Below, one piece after another: positions 35,954-43,689 of a stretch of DNA of 64,000 bases (its first letter is position 1; every line of letters starts with the position of its first letter). The position numbers and the translations under genes were made by a program. The notes below the pieces were generated by a model. It was not told the origin of the DNA and ran no database searches. It worked only from the letters and a program-made list of their open reading frames with translations. The stretch comes from Streptomyces sp. XD-27 (lineage in GTDB: Bacteria > Actinomycetota > Actinomycetes > Streptomycetales > Streptomycetaceae), in assembly GCF_030553055.1 (NCBI RefSeq), contig NZ_CP130713.1:4402001-4466000 (forward strand), read 5' to 3'.

Positions 35954-37231
35954 CTATTTCAACAGCAGGGGCAGCTCGTCGACGCCGTAGACGATGGAGA
36001 GCTTCCGGAACGACAACTCGTGCGGCGGGACGGCGAGGCGCATGTGCGGGAAGCGCCGTACAAGGGCGGGAAGTGCCGCGCGCAGTTCCATACGGGCCAG
36101 CTCGGCGCCGATGCACCGGTGGATGCCGTGTCCGAACGCGAGGTGGGACGGGCCGGCGCGGTGCGGGTCGAAGCGCTCCATGTCCGGGCCCAGCCCCTCG
36201 TCGCGGTTGGCGCCGCTGAGCGAGCAGAGCACCAGGTCGCCGCGCGAGATCGTGGTGCCCGCGATCTCCACGTCCTCCTTGGCGAAGCGCGGGAACGCCA
36301 CCTGCACGACGGTCAGGTAGCGCAACAGCTCCTCCACGAAGTCGTCCACCACGTCGTCCTCATCGCGCAGCGACGCGAAGTGCTCCGGGTGCTGGAGCAG
36401 GACGAGCGTGCCGAGCGCCAGCATGCTCGCGGTGGTCTCCAGGCCCCCGGTCAGCACCCCGTCGGCCAGCCCCGTCAGCTCCTCGTCGTCGATGGCGTCG
36501 CCGTGCTCGCGCACGATCATGCCCAGCAACCCGTCGCCCGGGTTCTCGCGCTGCTTCTTGACGATGTCCCGCAGATATGACAGCGAGTCCGATATCGCCC
36601 CGAAGGAGGCGCCGGCCCCGCTGAAGAGGTCGAAGCGCGCCGTGCTCAGCCGCTGGAAGTCCTCGCGGTCCTCGTACGGCACCCCGAGCAGCTCGCATAT
36701 GACGAGGGAGGGGATCGGGAACGCGTACTCCGCCACCAGATCCACCGGCCCGTCCACCGCCGCCATCGCGTCGAGCCGCTCCTCCACCAGCTCGTGGATC
36801 CGGGGAGTGAGCCTGCTCAGCCGGCGCATCGTGAACTCCGGGGTCAGCAGGCGCCGCAATCGCGTATGTACCGGTGGATCACTGAAGCCGAGGCCGCCGG
36901 GATTCTGCTGCGCCGAGATTCCGGCATTTCCCGCGAGGTTGGCGAAGTCCGTACTGAAGTCCCCCGCCTTGCCGAGCACCGCCTTGCATTCGGCGTATCC
37001 CGTCACAAGCCAGCCATTCATGCCAAAAGGCAGGGAAAGCGGGCTGATCGGCTCCTTGGCGCGCCGCGCGGCCAGGGCGGGGACGGGGTTGACGCCCTCG
37101 CGCCGCAGCGGCATCAGCGTGGACTCCGGCAGAAACGACATCTTGGACAGGTCCAGGCTGCCGTTCTTTTGGAGTCTTGAAAAATACTTGCGGGTCAGCC
37201 AGGAGACGATGTTTGAGCGGAGGTTAGACAT
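35954..37231 (-). CDS. Cytochrome P450
   Basis: A 425-residue bacterial P450 monooxygenase. The heme loop is intact, FGHGIHRCIGAELARMELRA, and the K-helix ExxR is EELLRYL. The I-helix reads LTGGLETTASM, with Glu in place of the common Asp, as in many Streptomyces P450s. The C-helix part is DPPVHTRLRRLLTPEF. It probably hydroxylates a secondary metabolite; no redox partner is nearby. The N-terminal 40 codons are less GC-rich than the rest. ATG 37231 has a weak ribosome binding site. Confidence 0.9.
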   Translation of the reverse strand: MSNLRSNIVSWLTRKYFSRLQKNGSLDLSKMSFLPESTLMPLRREGVNPVPALAARRAKEPISPLSLPFGMNGWLVTGYAECKAVLGKAGDFSTDFANLAGNAGISAQQNPGGLGFSDPPVHTRLRRLLTPEFTMRRLSRLTPRIHELVEERLDAMAAVDGPVDLVAEYAFPIPSLVICELLGVPYEDREDFQRLSTARFDLFSGAGASFGAISDSLSYLRDIVKKQRENPGDGLLGMIVREHGDAIDDEELTGLADGVLTGGLETTASMLALGTLVLLQHPEHFASLRDEDDVVDDFVEELLRYLTVVQVAFPRFAKEDVEIAGTTISRGDLVLCSLSGANRDEGLGPDMERFDPHRAGPSHLAFGHGIHRCIGAELARMELRAALPALVRRFPHMRLAVPPHELSFRKLSIVYGVDELPLLLK

Positions 37232-37396
37232 GGCGCCATATTGCCTGCCGGGGCATGCCAAAGGAAAAGTGCCCTGAGCAACCGATGGCGGGTTGTAATA
37301 GGAGGCATCGGCCCTGGCCGCCGCCCCTGCGGCAGCCGGCTCCGAGGACGGTGTCCAGGGCGGCGTCCGGGAGGGCGGCCAGGAATCGATGTCGTC

Positions 37397-37900
37397 TTAC
37401 GTCCACTGCTCCGCGAACGACTTGCCGGGCAGCGGCTTGCCGATGACGGCGAGGGGGACGAAGAAGTTGATCTGCCCGATCGCGATCGTCAGGGTGGCGA
37501 GCGCCTTCGCGTCGTAGTGCTCGGACACATGGGCGTACAGCTCGTCGGAGACCCGCTCGCCGTCCGCGGACGGCTGGAGCACGGCTTCCACCAGCGCCAG
37601 CGCGGCACGCTCGGCATCGGTGAAGTACGGCGCGTCCCGCCAGGACGCCACGGCGGCGATCCGCTCCTCGGACTCGCCGGCCTTGCGCAGGTTCCCCGAG
37701 TGCATGATGGTCAGGTAGGTGTTGCCGACGATCTGGCCGGCGCGCAGGTGGACGAGGCCGATCGTGGTCCGCGGCACCGTCTGGTTGCCGGTGGCCTTGA
37801 ACAGCGACGCGCTCACCTCCGCGAGTTCGGGGACGAGCTCGGCGGGGTCGGACATCCGCGAACGCAGCGGCTTCTCGGTGGCGGTCGAACGTGCTTCCAT
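37397..37900 (-). CDS. AhpD/CMD-like protein lacking the catalytic cysteines
   Basis: A 167-residue helical protein of the carboxymuconolactone decarboxylase superfamily with ASLFKATGNQTVPRTTIGLV and KAGESEERIAAVASWRDAPY. The position that holds CxxC in active AhpD-like proteins reads VGNTYLTIMHSGNLRKAGES, without cysteine, so thiol peroxidase activity is not expected. An AraC-type HTH relic lies upstream on the other strand, suggesting that a regulated pair has lost its regulator. Confidence 0.78.
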   Translation of the reverse strand: MEARSTATEKPLRSRMSDPAELVPELAEVSASLFKATGNQTVPRTTIGLVHLRAGQIVGNTYLTIMHSGNLRKAGESEERIAAVASWRDAPYFTDAERAALALVEAVLQPSADGERVSDELYAHVSEHYDAKALATLTIAIGQINFFVPLAVIGKPLPGKSFAEQWT

Positions 37901-37992
37901 GCCGGTCTTCCTTTCGAGATCTTCAGGCTGTCACTGCTATGACGGACCGCGCCGGATGAATGTGACCGGGGGAGCCCGCGACTTCGCCTCGG

Positions 37993-38073
37993 CGCTTCAT
38001 CGACGTCTTCCGCCGGACCTTCGGACACACGCCGGGGGCGTACCAGGGCCGCGGGCGCGGCGCCGGGCCGTGA
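37993..38073 (+). pseudogene. Remnant of an AraC-family regulator (C-terminal HTH)
   Basis: RFIDVFRRTFGHTPGAYQGR is the second HTH half and conserved Pro-Gly-Ala-Tyr tail of an AraC regulator. The few codons before it (DFASA) are in another frame, and the rest of the protein is absent. The frame ends at the TGA of 38071. Confidence 0.6.
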
Positions 38074-38093
38074 TGCGGGGCACACAGACTGGA

Positions 38094-38111
38094 CCTCACC
38101 TCAGGTTGAGG
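38094..38111. promoter_or_regulatory. SoxR/MerR-type operator before the SDR gene
   Basis: CCTCACCTCAGGTTGAGG is an 18-bp near-palindrome like the SoxR box (CCTCA...TGAGG). It sits where MerR-family activators bind, between a -35-like CTGGAC and a -10-like TAGCAG, 17 bp before the SDR start. No MerR-type gene is in the window. Confidence 0.6.
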
Positions 38112-38128
38112 TAGCAGGCTGTCGTGCC

Positions 38129-38863
38129 ATGCACCTCACCGACCGCCGCATCGTCATCACCGGCGCCGGCCGCGACTTCGGCCGCGCCCTCGCCCACCAC
38201 TTCGCCGGCCTCGGCGCCGAAGTCCTCCTTGCCGCCCGCACCCTGGAAGCGGCCGAACGCACCCGCGCCGAAATCCTCGACCGCGGCCACGAGAAGGTCC
38301 ACGCCTTCGCCTGCGACCTGACCGACCCCGCCGCGATCCGCGCCTTCGCCACGGCGGTCGCCGAACGCACCGACCGCGTCGACGTCCTGATCAACAACGG
38401 CGCCCGCTGGCTGGAAGGCCCCGACCTGCTGTCGGCCTCCGACGAGGACGTGGCCGACACCCTCGCCTCGGGCGGCACCGGCACCATCCTGGTCACCAAG
38501 AACCTGCTGCCCCTCCTCCTCGCCTCCGACCGCCCCGACGTGGTCACCATGGTGTCCGCCTGCGGCGTGCCCGGCGCTCAGCACCCCAGAGCCCACGAGG
38601 CGTACTACGCCGCCAAGCACGCCCAACGCGGCTTCACCGAAGCCCTTTCCCGCCGCCTGCGGCCCCAAGGCGTGCGCGTGATCTCCCTGTTTCCGCCGGA
38701 CTTCGACAGCGCCCGCGACCCGCTGTCCCCGGAATGGAACGCCACTCCGCGCGGTGCGCACGACCCCCTGGCCGCGCAGTCGGTGATCGACTGCATCACC
38801 TTCGCCATTCAGCAGCCGCGCGACTGCTACATCAACGCCTTCCACTTCGAGTCACAGGAGTGA
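38129..38863 (+). CDS. Short-chain dehydrogenase/reductase
   Basis: A 244-residue NAD(P)-dependent oxidoreductase: IVITGAGRDFGRALAHHFAG (Rossmann glycine motif, with Asp-Phe in place of the common Gly-Ile), DVLINNGARWLEGPDLL (NNGA), catalytic Ser in VTMVSACGVPGAQHP and YYAAKHAQRGFTEALSRRL with Tyr-x3-Lys. Substrate unknown. Its promoter carries a SoxR-like box, so it may respond to redox-active compounds. Convergent with a TetR gene 15 nt away. Confidence 0.88.
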   Translation: MHLTDRRIVITGAGRDFGRALAHHFAGLGAEVLLAARTLEAAERTRAEILDRGHEKVHAFACDLTDPAAIRAFATAVAERTDRVDVLINNGARWLEGPDLLSASDEDVADTLASGGTGTILVTKNLLPLLLASDRPDVVTMVSACGVPGAQHPRAHEAYYAAKHAQRGFTEALSRRLRPQGVRVISLFPPDFDSARDPLSPEWNATPRGAHDPLAAQSVIDCITFAIQQPRDCYINAFHFESQE

Positions 38864-38878
38864 CCCGCAGGCGACGGG

Positions 38879-39511
38879 TCACTCGTACTGGCGGCAGCGG
38901 CCGGGGAACACAGCCTGGACGCGTGCCGTGACGAGGCCGAGGGCGGCGCGGGAGGCGGCGGCGTCGGGGTCGGCGTCGGAGCCGAGCTGAAGTGCCAGGC
39001 CTTCGACCAGGCCGTGGAGTTCGAGGGCGGCGAGCGCCTGATCGGTCTCGTCACGGACCTCGCCGCACTCCTTGCCGTTCCGGATGGCCGTGGCGAGCAT
39101 CGAGCGGATGAGTCGGCCGGTCTCGGCGTGGGCGTGGGCGAGGCGTGGATTGTCGACGGTGCGGCCCAGGAAGGCCAGGACGACTCGATGTGCCGATCGG
39201 CGGCGCGGGTCCACCGGGAGCCACTGGGCGAGTCCTTCGGTGACCACGTCGCGGATCGGCAGTTGCTGGAGCGTGGCGCGGTCCCGGAGCGCCGAGACCC
39301 GGTCGAGGATCTTCTGCACGACGCGCTCGTGGGTGAACAGCAGCATCTCGTCCTTGGTCGGGAAGTAGTGCTGCACGTGGCCGACGGAGACGCCGGCTGT
39401 GGCGGCGGTACGCGCCATGGTGACCCGGTCGAGTCCCTGTTCGGTGATCAACTTCTGTACGGCGTCGGCGATCTGGATGCGCCTGGCTTGGTGATCGACG
39501 ACCTTCGGCAT
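38879..39511 (-). CDS. TetR-family regulator, BetI-like
   Basis: A 210-residue repressor: QARRIQIADAVQKLITEQGL, TMARTAATAGVSVGHVQHYF and PTKDEMLLFTHERVV. The C-terminal domain has SAHRVVLAFLGRTVDNPRLA as in BetI-like regulators. It is divergent from the beta-lactamase-fold gene, with an ACCATA/TATGGT palindrome between them. Confidence 0.85.
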   Translation of the reverse strand: MPKVVDHQARRIQIADAVQKLITEQGLDRVTMARTAATAGVSVGHVQHYFPTKDEMLLFTHERVVQKILDRVSALRDRATLQQLPIRDVVTEGLAQWLPVDPRRRSAHRVVLAFLGRTVDNPRLAHAHAETGRLIRSMLATAIRNGKECGEVRDETDQALAALELHGLVEGLALQLGSDADPDAAASRAALGLVTARVQAVFPGRCRQYE

Positions 39512-39552
39512 GTCGTCAGGGTAGCTGCCGCCGGACCTTGCGGATCTCTTTA

Positions 39553-39570
39553 ACCATATGTTCGTATGGT
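39553..39570. promoter_or_regulatory. TetR-type operator palindrome
   Basis: ACCATA-TGTTCG-TATGGT, an inverted repeat with 6-bp arms and unusually AT-rich for the region. It lies 42 bp from the TetR start and 35 bp before the beta-lactamase-fold start. Confidence 0.6.
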
Positions 39571-39604
39571 AAAAACGGGAGACACGGACCAGGGGGCCGC
39601 AGAG

Positions 39605-41272
39605 ATGGCATCGTTAGTGAGGGCGCGAGGGCGCCGATCGCGCACAGGGCTGGGGAAGTTGGTGCGGGCGGTGCTCGCGGCAGGTGCGGTCGCGGGCCTC
39701 GCTACACCCGTCGCGGCAGCCGAGGGCACGGGATCGTGGTCCGCGGCGCCGGCGGGTGCGGTGTCGTCCATCACGGCCGCCGACGCGGAGGGCTGGTCGG
39801 AGGTGGACGCGTTCGTCCGCGGCCGGCTTGAGGCGACGGACACGCCGGGTGCCGCGTTCGCCGTCATCGAGGACGGCCGCGTCGTGCACCAGCGGGGCTT
39901 CGGTGAGGACGGCCGGGGCCGGGCCGTCACGCCGGACACGCCCTTCCTGTGGGGCTCGGTGTCCAAGCCGATCACCGGCCTGGCTGTGATGCAGCTGGTG
40001 GAGGCGGGCCGCGTGGACCTCGACGCGCCGGTGCGGACGTACCTGCCCTGGTTCGGGCTCGCCGACCCGGACGTGTCCGGCCGCATCACGGTCCGGCACC
40101 TGCTCACCCACACCAGCGGCATCCCCACCTCCGCCTCCGGCGAGATCGGGGACCGCTACGACAACGCTCCGGGCGCCCTCGCCGACGCGGCCCGCGACCT
40201 CGCGAAGATCGCTCCGGCCACCGCGCCCGGCGACTCCTTCGCCTACTCCAGCGCCGGATACGCCGTACTCGGCGCGCTGGTCGAGGAGGTCTCGGGACAG
40301 CCGTTCGGGACGTACCTGCACGAGAGGGTCCTCGACCCGCTCGGCATGGACCACGCCGTCGCCACCGAACGGGACTTCGAACGCGAGCGGGTGGCGCCCG
40401 GTCACCGCTTCGTCTTCGGCTCCCCTGTGCGGTTCGACGCGCCCTACGACACCTCGGGCGTCCCCTTCGGCCATGTGGGCGGCACCCTGCGGGACCTGAC
40501 CCGGTTCGTCCGCGCCGAACTCGGCGGCGGCCGGCTCGACGGCCGGCGGGTGCTCTCGGCGAAGGGCACGGCCGACACCCAGCGCGGGCACGTCGACAGC
40601 AGCGCCGACCGCTACGGCCTCGGCTGGTCGGTCGGCACGCTCAAGGGCACGGGTGAGCGCATGGTCTGGCACGACGGAGCACTGCCCGGCCACCACGCCA
40701 TGGTCGTCATGCTGCCCGACACCGACCGGGCCGTGATCGTCCTACAGAACGCCTACCACCCGCTGCGGGCCAAGGAGTTCGGCGACGCGGCGTTCGGGGC
40801 GGCCCGGATGCTGTCCGGCGTGGCCCCCGGCACCACGTCGGCCGACCCGCTCGCCATCGTCCTGCCGTGGGCCACGGCCGGTCTCGCCGCGGTGCTTCTC
40901 CTGTGCGTGGCCGCTCCCGCCCTGCGCTGCCTGCCCGGACGGCGCGCGGCGGCTGGCTCTCGCTCCCGCCGCCGGATCGTGCTGACCACCATCGCGTCGG
41001 TCACCGCCGCGCTGACCCTCGCGGCACTCCTGTGGTGGGTACTGCCCTCGGCCCTCGGCGGCTCGATCTCGATGGCGCTGCTGTGGCTGCCCGATGTGGG
41101 GTGGGGCGTGGTGGCCGCTGTCGTGCTCGCGTCGGTGCTCGCAGTGGAGCGCGCGGTCCTGGCCGTGGTGGACCTGCGACGCCAGGGCAGCGGCGGGTCA
41201 GGCCATGCCGCTGAGCGGGAACCATCCGAAGGCGACGTCGCACTGAGCGGTGCTGCCACTCGGCCTGGCTGA
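39605..41272 (+). CDS. Membrane-anchored beta-lactamase-fold serine hydrolase
   Basis: A 555-residue protein. It has a signal or anchor (VRAVLAAGAVAGLATPVAAA, cleavage near 40), then a class C beta-lactamase/esterase-type domain of about 330 residues with the SxxK motif in LWGSVSKPITGLAVMQL, Tyr motif SFAYSSAGYAVLGALVEE and HDGALPGHHAMVV. Four hydrophobic helices follow (residues about 415-540). Such fusions act as D-aminopeptidases, esterases or cell-wall enzymes. ATG 39605 has AGGGGG 8-9 nt upstream and gives a clean signal peptide; ATG 39566 lies in the operator. Likely controlled by the divergent BetI-like TetR. Confidence 0.8.
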   Translation: MASLVRARGRRSRTGLGKLVRAVLAAGAVAGLATPVAAAEGTGSWSAAPAGAVSSITAADAEGWSEVDAFVRGRLEATDTPGAAFAVIEDGRVVHQRGFGEDGRGRAVTPDTPFLWGSVSKPITGLAVMQLVEAGRVDLDAPVRTYLPWFGLADPDVSGRITVRHLLTHTSGIPTSASGEIGDRYDNAPGALADAARDLAKIAPATAPGDSFAYSSAGYAVLGALVEEVSGQPFGTYLHERVLDPLGMDHAVATERDFERERVAPGHRFVFGSPVRFDAPYDTSGVPFGHVGGTLRDLTRFVRAELGGGRLDGRRVLSAKGTADTQRGHVDSSADRYGLGWSVGTLKGTGERMVWHDGALPGHHAMVVMLPDTDRAVIVLQNAYHPLRAKEFGDAAFGAARMLSGVAPGTTSADPLAIVLPWATAGLAAVLLLCVAAPALRCLPGRRAAAGSRSRRRIVLTTIASVTAALTLAALLWWVLPSALGGSISMALLWLPDVGWGVVAAVVLASVLAVERAVLAVVDLRRQGSGGSGHAAEREPSEGDVALSGAATRPG

Positions 41273-41516
41273 CTCCGGGTTATAGGAAGACGGCCACAGT
41301 CGGCATCGGCTCCGGCTCCGAGGCCCTGGCTGCTTCAGCGGCGGAGTCGTGCTCCGTGAATGACCCCCAAGGACGGTCGGGGCGAAGCTAGTTCGCGAAC
41401 GTGAAGATTTGGGCCTCCGTGTGTGGCGCAGACCACTCTCACCCGACACCACGTGTCTGGGAGAAGCCGACCAAGATCTTCTCCCAGATTTCTCCCAAGA
41501 GGCCCTCGGAAACGGG

Positions 41517-41553
41517 TCAGGGGCCCGACCCGCTGAGCGGATCAGGCCCCTGA
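41517..41553 (-). terminator. Terminator after tRNA-Pro
   Basis: TCAGGGGCC and GGCCCCTGA form a 9-bp stem around a loop that itself contains CGCTGAGCG. It lies 17 nt downstream of the tRNA 3' end. In the 240 bp before it (41273-41516) I see nothing coding. Confidence 0.65.
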
Positions 41554-41569
41554 CCTGGTGTTTCACCAG

Positions 41570-41643
41570 TCGGGGTGGCGGGATTTGAACCCACGACCTC
41601 TTCGTCCCGAACGAAGCGCGCTGCCAAGCTGCGCTACACCCCG
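41570..41643 (-). tRNA. tRNA-Pro (anticodon CGG)
   Basis: A 74-nt minus-strand cloverleaf: acceptor CGGGGTG/CACCCCG with discriminator A, anticodon stem CTTCG/CGAAG and loop TTCGGGA (anticodon CGG), T-loop GTTCAAATC. CCA is not encoded. Confidence 0.95.
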
Positions 41644-41769
41644 GTGCAACGAGCTCTACTTTAGCCCACGCGGAGCCAGAGACGAAATCCGGTTTTCGCG
41701 CCTGCTTGTGCAGGTCAGATCGGGTCGGCCGGGTCGGTCGGGTCGGTCGGGTGGGGTCGGCCGGATGGG

Positions 41770-42704
41770 TCAGTCGCGGGGGGTCAGGGTCAGGAGGGTG
41801 GCCTCGGGGGGCAGGCGAAGCGGACCGGGGTGTAGCGGTTGGTGCCGCAGCCCGCGGAGACGTGCAGGTAGGAGGTGTGGCCGCCGGCCTGGTGGGTGGA
41901 GAGGCCCTTGACCCGCTTCGTGTCGATGTCGCAGTTGGTGACCAGCGCCCCGTAGAAGGGGATGCACAGCTGTCCGCCGTGGGTGTGGCCCGCGAGGATC
42001 AGGGGGTAGCGGTCGGCGGTGAAGGCGTCCAGGACGCGCAGGTACGGGGCGTGGACCACGGCCAGGGAGAGGTCCGCGTCCGACTCGGGGCCGCCCGCGA
42101 CCTCGCCGTATCGGTCGCGCTTGATGTGCGGGTCGTCCAGGCCGGTCAGGGCGATCTCCAGGCCGTCCAGCTTGAGGCGGCCGCGCGTGTTCGACAGGCC
42201 GACCCAGCCGGCCGTGTCGAAGGCGTCGCGCAGGTCCTCCCACGGGTTGTGGATCGCGCCGACCGCCGGCGGGTTGCCGTTCAGGCCGTGCCGCCCGGTG
42301 GCCTTCTCCATCAGGTACTTGGCCGGGTTGCGGAGCTTGGGGCCGTAGTAGTCGTTCGAGCCGAAGACGTACGCACCGGGGTACTCCATCAGCGGGCCCA
42401 GCGCGTCCAGCGTCTCCGGCACGCCGTCCGGATCCGAGAGGTTGTCGCCCGTGTTGATGACGAAGTCGGGGCGCAGCGCGGCGAGGGACTGCAGCCAGCG
42501 CTGCTTCTTGCGCTGGCCGCCGACCATATGGATGTCGGAGACCTGGAGAACGCGCAGCGGTCGCATTCCGCGCGGCAGTACGGGCACCGAGACCCGTCGG
42601 AGCCGGAAGGAGCGGACTTCGAAACCGGCGGCATAGGCGAGGCCGGCGGCGCCGACCGCCGTGATTCCCAGGGGTACTCCGTATCGCGCGCGCATGCGTC
42701 CCAT
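41770..42704 (-). CDS. Membrane-anchored metallophosphoesterase, frameshifted near the end
   Basis: Calcineurin-like phosphoesterase: N-terminal membrane helix (GVPLGITAVGAAGLAYAAGF), then LRVLQVSDIHMVGGQRK, FVINTGDNLSDPDG, VFGSNDYYGPKLRN and ILAGHTHGGQLCIPF with the metal ligands. Near the end the reading breaks at the six-G run 41806-41811: the frame as it stands ends in RFACPPRPPS at 41790, but one added G gives RFACPPEATLLTLTPRD and a stop at 41770, a natural family ending. It corresponds to the gene beside ponA2 in mycobacteria. ATG 42704 has GGGGG 9 nt upstream. Confidence 0.85.
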
Positions 42705-42766
42705 CGTCGCAGACCCCCGCGGTGGACGAAATCTTCGGGTGATTACCGGCCAGGGCTGGCAGACTC

Positions 42767-43237
42767 ATGGCCATGACCACGCTCAAGTCCAAGCTGCACG
42801 ACGACCTCACCGCGGCGATCAAGGCGCGCGACGAGCTGCGCTCCTCCACTCTCCGGCTCACTCTCACCGCGATCGCGAAGGAGGAGGTCGCGGGCGACGC
42901 CGCCCGTGAGCTCTCCGACGCCGAGGTGGAGAAGATCATCGCGCGCGAGGCGAAGAAGCGCCGCGAGGCCGCGGAGGCGTTCGCGCAGGGCGGCCGGGCG
43001 GAGCAGGCCGAGCGGGAGCGGGCGGAGGGCGAGCTGCTCGCCGACTACCTGCCGAAGCAGCTGACGGACGACGAGCTGGACGGGCTGGTCGCGGAGGCGG
43101 TCGAGGAGGCCAAGGCGGGCGGCGCCGAGGGGCCCAGGGCCATGGGCGCCGTGATGAAGATCGTGAACCCGAAGGTCGCCGGACGCGCGGAGGGCGGTCG
43201 GGTCGCCGCCGCGGTCAAGCGCCGACTCGCGGGCTGA
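42767..43237 (+). CDS. GatB/YqeY domain protein
   Basis: A 156-residue helical YqeY protein: TLKSKLHDDLTAAIKARDEL, TLRLTLTAIAKEEVAGD, LADYLPKQLTDDELDGLVAE and GAVMKIVNPKVAGRAEGGRV. The domain resembles the tRNA-binding tail of GatB; the role is not settled. ATG 42767 or the in-frame ATG at 42773 starts it. Divergent from the metallophosphoesterase. Confidence 0.88.
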   Translation: MAMTTLKSKLHDDLTAAIKARDELRSSTLRLTLTAIAKEEVAGDAARELSDAEVEKIIAREAKKRREAAEAFAQGGRAEQAERERAEGELLADYLPKQLTDDELDGLVAEAVEEAKAGGAEGPRAMGAVMKIVNPKVAGRAEGGRVAAAVKRRLAG

Positions 43238-43689
43238 CGGGCTGAGGCCGGACCGGGCGCCGGGGCCGCTCGGGGCCGGGCCCATCCCTTGCCAGGGCCA
43301 CGGCCCGTCCCTCGCTCCGGCCCCGCTGCTCGGGGCCGGGCCCTGTGGCGGTGGCCCGGGCCCCAGCCCGACTCGGCTACGCATTGTCCGGGCACGGTCC
43401 GGTCCGGGCCTCGTTTCCGGCCTCGGGCCGCCCGGGCTCGGGGATCGCGTCTCGCCTTGCGCCGCACCTTGCGCCGCCGCGCCGGGCGCGCGTCAGCCGC
43501 TGGCCGTCGCCCAGGCCCAGTAAGCCGTCGGCCGTCGCCCGGCAGCGTCCGTCACCCGGCCGGGCGCCGGGGCGCAGGGCCCGTCGCCCTCGCCCGCGCC
43601 GGGCGCCCGTACTGCGTACGGCGTACACCGTGTCGTGCGAGCGCGCGAAGGCGCGAGGCGCGGGTCCGGCCCGGGTGAGGCCGCAGGCC
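43238..43689. other. 452-bp intergenic, very GC-rich, no gene seen
   Basis: Sits between the convergent ends of YqeY and the PBP gene. It holds runs of GGGGCCGGGCCC, including GCTCGGGGCCGGGCCC at 43268 and again at 43328. Open frames here have no homology that I recognise and no ribosome binding site. Hairpins could end both transcripts. Confidence 0.5.

Noticed and set aside
41273..41569. Phage or element attachment site beside tRNA-Pro
   Set aside because: The tRNA 3' end is not duplicated within the window and no integrase is present; only a terminator is visible.
43238..43689. Hidden small RNA in the GC-rich gap between YqeY and PBP
   Set aside because: Hairpins form easily in such GC-rich sequence; no promoter or conserved fold was seen.
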